Shown here one piece after another: positions 8,876-16,843 of a DNA stretch of 64,000 nucleotides. A program made the position numbers and the translations under genes. Position 1 is the stretch's first letter; each line of letters starts with the position of its first letter. The notes below the pieces were generated by a model. That model was not told the origin of the DNA. It saw only the letters and a program-made list of their open reading frames with translations, and did not search any database. The DNA is from Streptosporangium subroseum (GTDB lineage Bacteria > Actinomycetota > Actinomycetes > Streptosporangiales > Streptosporangiaceae): positions 62,001 through 126,000 of the forward strand of contig NZ_FZOD01000019.1 in the NCBI RefSeq assembly GCF_900188345.1, written 5' to 3'.

Positions 8876-9078
8876 GGTGTCTCCAATGCTGCCGGACATT
8901 ACCCCCTAACCGGTAGCCGAACTCATAGTCGGCTCCCCGGACCGGCCCGAAACAACCGGCCCCACACCGTATCCGTCGATTACCCCCAGTCACGACGGAC
9001 CCAAGTGGATTGTGGAATTACCGGTTCATTTCTAGAGTGATCGAGCACGCCGTACCCCCTTCCCCTCAGGGATACCGG

Positions 9079-9723
9079 ATGCCAGACACGTGGCCGCTTG
9101 CCGGACCCCTCCCCGCTACTGCCGGGGTGGCCCAGCCCGTCCGCAGTAATGAGCTCGCCGTACGCGAGGACGCCTCGGATGACCTCCGGAGGCTTGTTCT
9201 GCGTGCCAAAACCGGAGACACGGAGGCATTTGGCACGCTCTATGACCGATATCTGAACCTGGTCTACCGCTACGTCTACTTCCGGGTCGGCTCACACCCG
9301 CTGGCCGAGGATCTCACGAGCGAGACCTTCCTCCGCGCGCTTCGCCGAATCGCCGACTTCACCTGGCAAGGACGTGATTTCGGGGCATGGCTCGTGACCA
9401 TCGCCAGGAACTTGATCACCGATCACTTCAAGTCCGGCAGGTACCGCCTTGAGGTTTCGACGGCCGAGGTGATCGACACCCCGCTCGACGGCCCGCACAT
9501 CCCGGAGAACGCCGTCGTCACCGCGATGGTCAGCGACCGGGTGCTCAGTGCTGTCCGCGACCTCGGTCCCGAGCAGCAGGAGTGCGTCGTCCTGCGTTTC
9601 CTTCACGGCATGTCCCTGGCGGAGACCGCGCTCATCATGGGCAAGAAGAGTGGAGCGATCAAGGCACTTCAGTTCCGTGCGATCCGGGCGCTCGCTCGTG
9701 CGCTTCCCCCAGATCTCAGCTGA
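9079..9723 (+). CDS. bldN: ECF RNA polymerase sigma factor, BldN type
   Basis: Group IV sigma factor for aerial-development genes. Region 2 contains FGTLYDRYLNLVYRYVYFRV and DLTSETFLRALRRI; region 4 contains QQECVVLRFLHGMSLAETA and the recognition helix up to AIRALARAL. The match to S. coelicolor BldN through DLTSETFLRALRRI and TWQGRDFGAWLVTIARNL is very close. About 40 poorly conserved residues precede region 2; in Streptomyces the sigma factor is made with a removable N-terminal extension. The start is uncertain: TTG at 9010 and GTG at 9037 are in frame. rsbN follows at once, making the sigma/anti-sigma pair. Confidence 0.9.
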   Translation: MPDTWPLAGPLPATAGVAQPVRSNELAVREDASDDLRRLVLRAKTGDTEAFGTLYDRYLNLVYRYVYFRVGSHPLAEDLTSETFLRALRRIADFTWQGRDFGAWLVTIARNLITDHFKSGRYRLEVSTAEVIDTPLDGPHIPENAVVTAMVSDRVLSAVRDLGPEQQECVVLRFLHGMSLAETALIMGKKSGAIKALQFRAIRALARALPPDLS

Positions 9724-9777
9724 TGACTCCCTTGGACCGTGCCCGGGACGGCTCACCATGCCGATGGTGAGGTATCG

Positions 9778-9806
9778 CGTAACCTGGCGTGCCAGGTCGT
9801 CGTTAG
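9778..9806 (+). promoter_or_regulatory. BldN-type promoter for rsbN
   Basis: CGTAAC, 17 bases, then CGTTAG. The known BldN consensus is CGTAAC-N16-CGTTGA. It lies 48 bases before the rsbN start, between bldN and rsbN. In Streptomyces rsbN is itself a BldN target, giving negative feedback. Confidence 0.7.
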
Positions 9807-9853
9807 GCAAGTGGTATCGATAGATCATGCTCTGGGGGCGGCAGGGAGAGTTC

Positions 9854-10513
9854 ATGGGTAAGTGGCTGCCCGGAATCTCGCGGCGGTCGCAGGCGCGCAT
9901 CCAAAATCGCGTGTCGCGGCTTGGTGCCCGCATGGCAGGCGGCCCCCGCCTGGAGTTCCGTGCCCGGCTCCGGGAGCAGCTCATGGAGATGCCCCCGGAG
10001 GAGGAACTCCAGGAGCGGCAGGTCCTCCCCTCGCGGCCGAGGCCTCGTGCGGGCCTGTTCTCCCGGCTGCTGTGCGCGACGTTGGCGGTTTCGATGGTCA
10101 TGGCGGGGATACTGACCTACGAGTCGATGCCCGGAGACACCTTCTATCCGCTCAAACGCGCCGCCGAGAGCACCCTGTTCCACCTGAGCAGCGACGACGC
10201 CGAGCGGGCCGACCGCTCCTTCGACTACGCGGAGACCCGCGCCCAGGAGGTCGAGGAACTCCTGGGCTCCAACCAGGGCAAGAACGATCTGATCGGGGAG
10301 ACCCTCCAGGCGATGGAGGAGACCACCCGCTCCGCGGTCACCTCCCTCACGCAGGTACGGCGCCGCGATGCGAAGAGCGCCGGAGAGTTGAAGCGCTTTG
10401 TCCAGAAGCAACGCCACCAGATCGAGGGAATGCTTCCAAGAATGGACGCGGAGGATCAAAAAAAGGCCAACGGCTACCTCACCTACATCGACGGCCTGGC
10501 CGCGCCCAATTAA
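9854..10513 (+). CDS. rsbN: Membrane-bound anti-sigma factor RsbN (DUF5667)
   Basis: 219 residues. The cytoplasmic N-terminal part should bind BldN; one membrane segment (LLCATLAVSMVMAGILTY, about residues 80-97) follows; the outer part contains the DUF5667 signature GDTFYPLKRAAESTLFHL and a long charged helix. The ATG with GGGAGAG just upstream is chosen; an ATG nine codons earlier is less good. Position next to bldN and its own BldN-like promoter support the assignment. It holds BldN inactive until a developmental cue, by analogy with Streptomyces. Confidence 0.88.
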   Translation: MGKWLPGISRRSQARIQNRVSRLGARMAGGPRLEFRARLREQLMEMPPEEELQERQVLPSRPRPRAGLFSRLLCATLAVSMVMAGILTYESMPGDTFYPLKRAAESTLFHLSSDDAERADRSFDYAETRAQEVEELLGSNQGKNDLIGETLQAMEETTRSAVTSLTQVRRRDAKSAGELKRFVQKQRHQIEGMLPRMDAEDQKKANGYLTYIDGLAAPN

Positions 10514-10618
10514 CCTGTCCCGATGGCTCCGGTGATCTCTCACTCCGCCAAGACGTCACACTCCGCTAACACGACGTATACCGATTTCACCCGCACATGC
10601 CAGTTAAGCTGAGGTGCT

Positions 10619-11482
10619 ATGAGGCGGCTACTACGACGGCGTGGCGAAGCGGAAATAGCTGGAGAGGTGGCGGCCGCGGCAGCTGTCGCGATGCCGATGG
10701 CCGAGCCCGACCCGACGACCGCCGCCTTTTTCGACGTCGACAACACCATGATGCGCGGCGCCTCCATCTACCATTTCGCCCGGGGCCTCGCCTCACGCGG
10801 ACTGTTCACCAGCAGGGACCTGCTCAAGTTCGCGCTCGGCCAGGCGGTTTTCCGGGTCCGGGGCAACGAGAATCCCGATCACATCGCCCAGGCCAGGGAG
10901 ACCGCTCTGGCGTTCGTGGCGGGCAGCAGGGTGGAGGAGATCGTCCGGCTCGGCGAGGAGATCTTCGACGAGGCCATGGCCGACCGGATCTGGCCCGGCA
11001 CCCGCGCCCTCGCCCAGAGCCACCTGGACGCCGGGCAGCGCGTCTGGCTGGTCACCGCGACCCCGGTGGAACTCGCCCGTGTGATCGCCCAGCGCCTCGG
11101 CCTGACCGGCGCCCTCGGCACCGTGTCCGAGACGAAGGACGGCGTCTACACCGGCCGCCTGGTGGGCGACCTGCTCCACGGCCCCGCCAAGGCGGAGGCG
11201 GTCCGGGCCCTGGCCCGCATGGAGGGCCTCGACCTGTCCCGCTGCCACGCCTACAGCGACTCGGCCAACGACCTGCCGCTGCTCTCGCTGGTCGGCCACG
11301 CCACCGCGATCAACCCCGATGCCGAGCTGCGCTACTACGCAAAAGAGCGCAATTGGGACATCATGGACTTCCGTACCGGTCGGAGGGCCACGATGATCGC
11401 TCTGCCCATCGCCGCGAGCGCCGGGGCCATCGCCGGTGGCGTCGCCGCCGCCATCGCCCTGCGCCGCCACTACCGCGGCTGA
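10619..11482 (+). CDS. HAD-IB family hydrolase (phosphoserine phosphatase-like)
   Basis: 287 residues. HAD motif I is FFDVDNTMMRG (the usual second Asp is in place), motif II is VTATP, motif III Lys lies in GPAKAEAVRAL, and motif IV is YSDSANDLPLL. The subfamily often acts on phosphomonoesters such as phosphoserine, but members near bldN/epimerase genes have no proven substrate. The C-terminus (ALPIAASAGAIAGGVAAAIAL) is a single hydrophobic segment, so the enzyme is probably membrane-anchored with the catalytic domain in the cytoplasm. GAGGTG precedes the start. Confidence 0.87.
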   Translation: MRRLLRRRGEAEIAGEVAAAAAVAMPMAEPDPTTAAFFDVDNTMMRGASIYHFARGLASRGLFTSRDLLKFALGQAVFRVRGNENPDHIAQARETALAFVAGSRVEEIVRLGEEIFDEAMADRIWPGTRALAQSHLDAGQRVWLVTATPVELARVIAQRLGLTGALGTVSETKDGVYTGRLVGDLLHGPAKAEAVRALARMEGLDLSRCHAYSDSANDLPLLSLVGHATAINPDAELRYYAKERNWDIMDFRTGRRATMIALPIAASAGAIAGGVAAAIALRRHYRG

Positions 11483-11488
11483 GCCCTC

Positions 11489-11559
11489 GTACGGCGCGCT
11501 CAGAAGGCAGCCCCCTACGACGCGCTCAGAAGGCCGGCCCCGTACGGCGCGCTCAGAAG
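11489..11559. repeat. Three tandem copies of a 26-27 bp unit
   Basis: Units begin at 11489, 11515 and 11542 with the core GTACGGCGCGCTCAGAAG (second copy CTACGACGCGCTCAGAAG). The third copy contains the stop codon and last codons of the leftward acyltransferase gene; the other two fill the gap to the HAD gene. Confidence 0.85.
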
Positions 11560-12515
11560 AAGGGCGGGAAGGCGTGACCGCGCTGGAGACGGAGCTCGTC
11601 CAGCTGTTGCTGGATGACCTCGCGGATCTGGTCGGTGAGGTTGAAGACCAGCATAGGATCGTCCGCCTCGGAGGGGTCGAACTGGTCGGTGCGGATGGGC
11701 TCGCCGAAGCCGATCATCCATTTCGACGGGAGCGGGACCAGCCCCAGAAGCCCGAACCAGGGGAACAGCGGGGTGATCGGCAGGTACGGCAGGCCGAGGG
11801 TTCTGGCCAGGAAGCGCAGTTCGCCGATCTTGGGGTAGATCTCCTCGGCTCCCACGATGGAACAGGGAACGATCGGGACTCCGGCCCGGATGGCCGAGGC
11901 GACAAAGCCGCCGCGGCCGAAACGCTGCAGCTTGTAGCGCTCGGAGAACGGCTTGCCGACGCCCTTGAAGCCCTCGGGGAAGACCCCGACGAGCTCGCCC
12001 TTGCGGAGCAGGCGGTCGGCGTCCTCGCGACAGGCCAGGGTGTGCCCGGTCTTGCGTGACAGGTGACCGAGCACCGGAAGCTTGTAGACCAGGTCCGCGC
12101 CGAGGAGCCGGATCGCGCGGCGCTCGGGGTGATCGTCGTGCAGGGCGACCTGGAGCATGAGCCCGTCGAGCGGAACGGTGCCCGAGTGGTTGGCCACGAT
12201 GAGGGCGCCCGAGTCGTCCGGCACGTTCCGCATGCCGACGGTCTCGACGCGGAACCAGCGCCGGTACAGCGGGCGGATCAGCTCCAGCAGCACCTTGTCG
12301 GTGAGCTCCCGGTCGAATCCGAACTCGTCGACCTCGTACTCGCCCGAGAGGCGACGCCGCAGGAAGGCCAGAAACTCAGCGAGGCGGTCGTCATCGGCGG
12401 GCGGGAGCTCGGGGAAGGACTCGGGGGAAGGCTCCTGGGACGGCTCCCGGGAGGAACGGGCCCGGGTGATGGGAATCACCTCGGCGTCCTCCGGATGCCC
12501 GGGTTCGCCTGCCAT
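11553..12515 (-). CDS. 1-acyl-glycerol-3-phosphate acyltransferase-like (PlsC family)
   Basis: 320 residues. The acyltransferase motif I is NHSGTVPLD (HX4D) and motif III is VFPEGFKGVGKP; VPIVPCSIVGAEEIYPK is motif IV. The family acylates lysophosphatidate or related lipids at the inner membrane face. A ~55-residue Pro/Ser/Glu-rich N-terminal stretch precedes the domain. The ATG is taken because GAGGTGACCGAG leads into it and the preceding epimerase gene ends only 5 bases before, so the two are probably co-translated. The pairing with an epimerase is common in actinomycetes; the true acceptor is unknown. Confidence 0.88.
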   Translation of the reverse strand: MAGEPGHPEDAEVIPITRARSSREPSQEPSPESFPELPPADDDRLAEFLAFLRRRLSGEYEVDEFGFDRELTDKVLLELIRPLYRRWFRVETVGMRNVPDDSGALIVANHSGTVPLDGLMLQVALHDDHPERRAIRLLGADLVYKLPVLGHLSRKTGHTLACREDADRLLRKGELVGVFPEGFKGVGKPFSERYKLQRFGRGGFVASAIRAGVPIVPCSIVGAEEIYPKIGELRFLARTLGLPYLPITPLFPWFGLLGLVPLPSKWMIGFGEPIRTDQFDPSEADDPMLVFNLTDQIREVIQQQLDELRLQRGHAFPPFF

Positions 12516-12520
12516 CTCGG

Positions 12521-13549
12521 TCACCTCGACGCCACCGCCTGGAACAACAGATCCGTCACGGCCGCGGGGAGCCCGCCGGCCAGGTCGCGCGCGCGGACGA
12601 AATCCTCGAAGGCGGCGGCGGTGGAGAACTTGGGCTTCCAGCCGAGTGCCGTGGCCAGCAGGGTGGTGTCCACCACGCGGCCGTGACACATCAGGCGGAG
12701 CTGCTCGGGAGAGAAATCGACGAGTCCCGCACCGCGGGCGAGCTCGCCCATGAGACGGAACGCGGAAGAGGGCACGGGCAGCGAGAGCAGGCCGGCCCTG
12801 CGAGCGCACTGCGACAGGAGCAGCACGCCGTCCCCGGACACGTTGAACGTGCCGGGATGATCCTCCGTCGCCATCCGCCGGAGGACCTCGACCGCGTCGT
12901 CCTCGTGGACGAACTGCAGCCGGGGGTCGAAGCCGAAGACGGTCGGCAGGAGGGGCTGGGTGAAGTAACGGGTCAGTGGGGAGTCGACGCCGGGTCCCAT
13001 GAAGTTGGCGAACCTGAGCGTCGACACTGCCACGTCACGCCGACGCCTGGCGAAGCCGCGGACGTAGCCCTCCACCTCGGAGGCGTCCTTGGCATAGCCG
13101 TGAGTCGGCGGCTCGCCCGGCTCGGCGTCCTCGGTGAAGACAGCCGGGTCGTGCGACGACGAGCCGTACACCGCGGTGGTCGAGCGCACGACAACACGGC
13201 GAACCGTCGCGGACCGCTGACAGGCACCGAGCAGTTGCATGGTGCCTATGACGTTGTGCTCTTTCATGAGCGCCCGGCCGCCGCTCCGGGGAGGAGCGCT
13301 CACCAGACTCATGTGAACGACGGTGTCGATGTCGGCGGCCGCGATCACCTGAGCGATGTCGGGGCTGCGTAGATCGACGCGGACGAACTCCGTCCGGCCG
13401 AGAGGTACGCCGCCATCACGTGAGAGCGAGGGCGGCGGCACCGTATCTACTCCGATGACCCGGTCGATGTCCGGGTCAGCCGCGAGAACGCTCGCCACTC
13501 GGGCGCCGATGTGGCGCGAGACCCCGGTGACAAGCACGGTGTGGGTCAT
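12521..13549 (-). CDS. NAD-dependent epimerase/dehydratase family protein (extended SDR)
   Basis: 342 residues. TVLVTGVSRHIGARVASVLA is the N-terminal dinucleotide-binding turn (GxxxxIG variant). A YxxxK-type catalytic pair is not clear: the expected place reads HGYAKDASEVE, so the Lys is only two residues from the Tyr, which is a deviation. Later motifs RFANFMGPG and FNVSGDGV fit the family. It is the middle gene of bS22-epimerase-acyltransferase. Substrate unknown; the odd active site suggests a binding or regulatory role is also possible. Confidence 0.85.
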   Translation of the reverse strand: MTHTVLVTGVSRHIGARVASVLAADPDIDRVIGVDTVPPPSLSRDGGVPLGRTEFVRVDLRSPDIAQVIAAADIDTVVHMSLVSAPPRSGGRALMKEHNVIGTMQLLGACQRSATVRRVVVRSTTAVYGSSSHDPAVFTEDAEPGEPPTHGYAKDASEVEGYVRGFARRRRDVAVSTLRFANFMGPGVDSPLTRYFTQPLLPTVFGFDPRLQFVHEDDAVEVLRRMATEDHPGTFNVSGDGVLLLSQCARRAGLLSLPVPSSAFRLMGELARGAGLVDFSPEQLRLMCHGRVVDTTLLATALGWKPKFSTAAAFEDFVRARDLAGGLPAAVTDLLFQAVASR

Positions 13550-13572
13550 CGGCGCCTCGCAAGTCCGCGTTA

Positions 13573-13671
13573 CTACTTCTTGTTACGCCGCTGAATACGG
13601 GTCTTCTTCAGAAGCTTGCGGTGCTTCTTCTTCGCCATGCGCTTACGGCGCTTCTTGATCACAGAGCCCAC
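13573..13671 (-). CDS. Small ribosomal protein bS22 / AURKAIP1-COX24 domain protein
   Basis: A 32-residue, extremely basic peptide starting at GTG: MGSVIKKRRKRMAKKKH, then RKLLKKTRIQRRNKK. This is the AURKAIP1/COX24 signature found in the actinobacterial 30S subunit protein bS22. A CTGGGGGT ribosome binding site precedes the GTG. It is first in an apparent leftward operon with the epimerase 23 bases downstream. Such genes are often missed because of their size. Confidence 0.9.
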   Translation of the reverse strand: MGSVIKKRRKRMAKKKHRKLLKKTRIQRRNKK

Positions 13672-13792
13672 GGGACCCCCAGGTAGCTGGTAGCCGAGAT
13701 TGTTAAACCGGTGCGCGAACACACACCGGGTCAACAGCCTACCGGCGATCCACGGTAGATCGCCCCTGGGAGACCCCGGGCACTTGAACTCA

Positions 13793-13808
13793 CGACGTCA
13801 TGACGTCG
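13793..13808. promoter_or_regulatory. Perfect 16 bp palindrome between bdtA-like gene and bS22
   Basis: CGACGTCATGACGTCG is a perfect inverted repeat in the 281-base gap upstream of bS22. A second, weaker hairpin (GGCGATC, 7 bases, GATCGCC) lies at 13743-13764 and could end transcription from the bdtA-like gene. No known operator was matched. Confidence 0.35.
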
Positions 13809-13952
13809 CTACCTCAGAGAAGCACGAGCCCGTCACATACCGGTTCGGACCGGGAGGAGCGGCATCCGCAAGCCACTCACCACTCCTCGTTGCCTCGCGG
13901 CCGGCTCGTCGCTCTCCGGCCACTCGGCACAATGTGTCGAGGTCCCCCTGCT

Positions 13953-14156
13953 TCAACCCGCCTCGATGTAGGCATCCCTGAGATAGTCGTGCACCTTCTG
14001 CTCGGGCACTCGGAAGGATCGACCGACCCGGATGGCCGGCAGCTCGCCCGAATGCACGAGTCGGTACACAGTCATCTTGGACACCCTCATGACAGCGGCC
14101 ACTTCTGCCACCGTCAGGAACTTCACCTCGCTGAGAGGTCTTTCGCCTGCACCCAT
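13953..14156 (-). CDS. Excisionase-fold DNA-binding protein, BdtA-like
   Basis: 67 residues, essentially one winged-helix MerR/excisionase domain: FLTVAEVAAVMRVSKMTVYR is the helix-turn-helix, LPAIRVGRSFRVPEQKV the wing. It closely resembles the S. coelicolor protein encoded near bldN and known as BldD target BdtA. The ATG with GGAAGAGG seven bases upstream is chosen; 16 codons of open frame before it are not conserved. Probably a developmental DNA-binding protein; targets unknown. Confidence 0.82.
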   Translation of the reverse strand: MGAGERPLSEVKFLTVAEVAAVMRVSKMTVYRLVHSGELPAIRVGRSFRVPEQKVHDYLRDAYIEAG

Positions 14157-14478
14157 CGGACGCCTCTTCCGCACGTGTTTCCGGGTTATCCCCACTGGTG
14201 CCATTGCTCACGCACGTGTACTGCCGTCAGCGTAAGTCGGGACTCCGAGTGCGCAAACCCCCTATTTTCTCAACCTACGTAGCCCCATGTCAGCGAAACG
14301 GATGAAATCGCTGGCCAGCAGCCGGACCGTGCCCCTCGCCTTGATCTTGGAACGGACCAACTGTCTCCTATTAGAGTCGCCCACAATCATCAAAAAGTTG
14401 GCAAACGGTCGGCGAGCTACGTGGAATGCAGGCGCGAAAAGCCCGTATAGGGATGACCCAATTTGCGCATCCCCCGTC
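14157..14478. other. Gap before the BdtA-like gene
   Basis: 322 bases without a gene, relatively rich in A and T in the middle. It must hold the bdtA-like promoter. A short stem (GGGATG, 12 bases, CATCCC) at 14450-14473 could terminate the phosphatase gene. No RNA gene was recognised. Confidence 0.5.
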
Positions 14479-15318
14479 TCAGAGGGCTCGCACGACCCTC
14501 TCTACCAAGTGGTGCGTCAGCGGTTCGTAATATCTGGGCAGCACGTTGTCATCGAGCGGGACGGTCACCGCGATCTTGCCTTCCGCCTCCCCGACGAAGA
14601 GTGCGGGGTCGTTGCTGTCGGCGAATCCGACCGTGAGGATCCCCGCCTCACCGGCCGCACCGGCCCAGCCGTGATCGGCGATGACCAGGTCGGGACGTTC
14701 GTCGCCGAATTCGGCGATCATGGCCCGCATCGGGGCAGGGTCGTGGGTGTGCACGAAGGCGCCCCGGTCGTCCAGCATCGCGACGTCGTCCATGTAGCGG
14801 ACCTTGCGCTTGCGGCCGAACCCGTTGCCCCAGTAGGACCAGCCCTCGGCCGTGCTCATCAACGTGGCGCCGCGCTCCCGCACCAGCCGTGCGAGGGCCA
14901 TGTGAACGGTGAGCAGGCCGGTGGGATGCCCGGTGGCGATCAGGATCCGGGGATTCCCGCCCCGGAGCACGCCGGCGATCACGTCGCCCATCCGCTCGGT
15001 CGCCTCGATCGTGCGGTCGGGGTCGATGGTGTCCTGGCCCTCGCGGTGACCGGGGTCGGCCACCACGCCGGCGGACTTGGCCATCAGCTCCAGCACGTCC
15101 CTGTAGGACCATCTGCCGTCCGGCGTCAGCCCGAACATGTGGTGGGGGTCCCGGTTGGCCAGCGACCGGTAGTGGTCCAGGTTGTTCTCCCGGCTGGTCG
15201 CCACCTCACCGGCGATACGGGTGCGGATCAGGTGCTCGCGAAGGTCGTCGATCGTCGACGGCGATGCGTCCTGTCCCGTCGCGAGCACCGACAGCCGCTG
15301 ACCTCGCTCGTCGCTCAT
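14479..15318 (-). CDS. Conserved actinobacterial phosphatase-like protein
   Basis: 279 residues, no signal peptide. The sequence TSRENNLDHYRSLANRDP and ILIATGHPTGLLTVHMAL identify a conserved actinobacterial family annotated as phosphatase; the biochemical basis of that name is not clear to me. Asp-rich elements (VIADHGWAGAAGEAG, VGFADSNDPALFVGEAEG) may bind metal. GAGGATGAGCGG precedes the ATG. It is read in the same direction as the BdtA-like gene and is found beside it in related genomes as I recall. Confidence 0.65.
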   Translation of the reverse strand: MSDERGQRLSVLATGQDASPSTIDDLREHLIRTRIAGEVATSRENNLDHYRSLANRDPHHMFGLTPDGRWSYRDVLELMAKSAGVVADPGHREGQDTIDPDRTIEATERMGDVIAGVLRGGNPRILIATGHPTGLLTVHMALARLVRERGATLMSTAEGWSYWGNGFGRKRKVRYMDDVAMLDDRGAFVHTHDPAPMRAMIAEFGDERPDLVIADHGWAGAAGEAGILTVGFADSNDPALFVGEAEGKIAVTVPLDDNVLPRYYEPLTHHLVERVVRAL

Positions 15319-15432
15319 CCGCTCATCCTCTTTTCAGTTGCGACGCCGCTCTGACTGCGACACCGCGCATCGCGACTCGGGCGCCGGCGACCGGTGGTCT
15401 CCCTCGCGGGCCCGCCTTGCCGCCCCTGCTTT

Positions 15433-15455
15433 CCCGGGGCCTCCGAGGCCCCGGG
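15433..15455 (-). terminator. Hairpin terminator after acuC
   Basis: CCCGGGGCCT-CCG-AGGCCCCGGG, a perfect 10-base stem with a 3-base loop, 26 bases after the acuC stop. No U-tract follows, as is common in high-GC actinomycetes. Confidence 0.6.
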
Positions 15456-15480
15456 ACCGGTCCGCCGGCGGATCCGGTGG

Positions 15481-16644
15481 CTAGGGGAGGGGATCCAGTC
15501 CGTGGAAGGGAAAGACGGCGTTTCTGGTCGCCATGATGGCCCGATCGATCCCGTCTGCTGGGTCATAACCAGTAGAGAAATCACGAAATTCCGGATGCCT
15601 GCCATCGGTCAGTGTCAACGGTGCCGTCTGCCCGGTCCGCTCCTTGACAAACCGGCGCCATGCCTCGGGGGTGGCGGTGGCGGGATCGATCGGGTGCCCC
15701 GAGACCTCGGCGATCAGGTGGGTCCACGCCCGGGGCACGACCTGCACCAGCTCGTACCCTCCGCCGCCGGTGACGATCCACCGCCCGCCCGCGGTCTCGT
15801 GGGCGAACCTGTGCAGCGCCTCGTACGCGGTGCGCTGGCCGTCCACGCTGAGCATCAGGTTGGCCAGCGGGTCCAGGGCATGGCTGTCGCAGCCGTGCTG
15901 GGTGACCAGGATCTCGGGGGCGAACTCCCGCAGCAGTTGCGGCACCACCGCGTGGAAGGCCCTCAGCCAGCCGCTGTCGCCGCATCCGGCGGGCAGGGCC
16001 ACGTTGACCGCGGTCCCCTCCGCGCCGGTCTCCTGAGGGAAACCAGTGCCGGGGAAGAGCGTGCGAGGGCTCTCGTGGAGGCTGATGGTGAGCACCCTCG
16101 GGTCGTCGTAGAACAACGACTGGACGCCGTCCCCGTGGTGCACGTCCACGTCCACGTACGCGATCCTGGAGGCCCCCTGGGCCAGCAGCCAGGCGATCGC
16201 CGCCGCCGGGTCGTTGTAGACGCAGAACCCGCTCGCCGTGGCGGCCATCGCGTGATGCAGGCCGCCCGCGACGTTCACCGCGTGCTCGGCCTCACCTGTC
16301 CACACCGAGCGGGCCGCCTCCAGGGTGGCACCGGTGATCAGCGCGGACGCCTCGTGAACCCCGGCGAAGGCGGGGTTGTCCGCGGTGCCGAGCCCGTGGG
16401 ACAGGTCGGGCCGTCCCGTCGCGGAGACCCACTTGACGGCCTCGATGTAGTCACGCTTGTGGACGAGTGCCAGCTCTTCGTCGGTGGCGGGCGCGCACCC
16501 GGTCAGCTCGACCCGATCCAGCACGCCGAGCTCCCTGGCCAGCGCCATGGTCAGCTCGACACGGACGGGCGCGAGCGGATGCCCGGGCCCGAAGTCGTAG
16601 GAGGTGAGCGCATCGTCCCAGACGACCCGCACGGATCGGCTCAT
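15481..16644 (-). CDS. acuC: Acetoin utilization protein AcuC-like, histone deacetylase family
   Basis: 387 residues. The zinc-dependent deacetylase fold is clear: HPLAPVRVELT near the start, GGLHHAMAATASGFCVYND (His-His charge relay), YVDVDVHHGDGVQSLFYDD (zinc Asp and His) and QHGCDSHALDPL (second zinc Asp). In Bacillus AcuC deacetylates and activates acetyl-CoA synthetase; the same role is likely here. GGGAGGGATCC directly precedes the ATG. It stands alone, divergent from the histidine kinase gene. Confidence 0.92.
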   Translation of the reverse strand: MSRSVRVVWDDALTSYDFGPGHPLAPVRVELTMALARELGVLDRVELTGCAPATDEELALVHKRDYIEAVKWVSATGRPDLSHGLGTADNPAFAGVHEASALITGATLEAARSVWTGEAEHAVNVAGGLHHAMAATASGFCVYNDPAAAIAWLLAQGASRIAYVDVDVHHGDGVQSLFYDDPRVLTISLHESPRTLFPGTGFPQETGAEGTAVNVALPAGCGDSGWLRAFHAVVPQLLREFAPEILVTQHGCDSHALDPLANLMLSVDGQRTAYEALHRFAHETAGGRWIVTGGGGYELVQVVPRAWTHLIAEVSGHPIDPATATPEAWRRFVKERTGQTAPLTLTDGRHPEFRDFSTGYDPADGIDRAIMATRNAVFPFHGLDPLP

Positions 16645-16843
16645 GGATCCCTCCCGTTCGGCGGCGTGTCCCGACAGACCTCGATCTTCCCCGCTTTCGG
16701 CCGACGTTACCGCACGAATTCGGAAGCCGGTTTACACGGCCTTCATGGAGGAGAAGGTCGTTTTGATCTGAGCGAAATATCTGGACTTATTCCGTTAAAA
16801 GCGACACCCTTCGCGGGCGTACGGCGTGCCGTACGGTCGAGGC

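Noticed and set aside
13672..13952. tRNA or small RNA gene between bS22 and the BdtA-like gene
   Set aside because: No cloverleaf or TPsiC-like loop could be drawn; only a palindrome and a weak hairpin are present.
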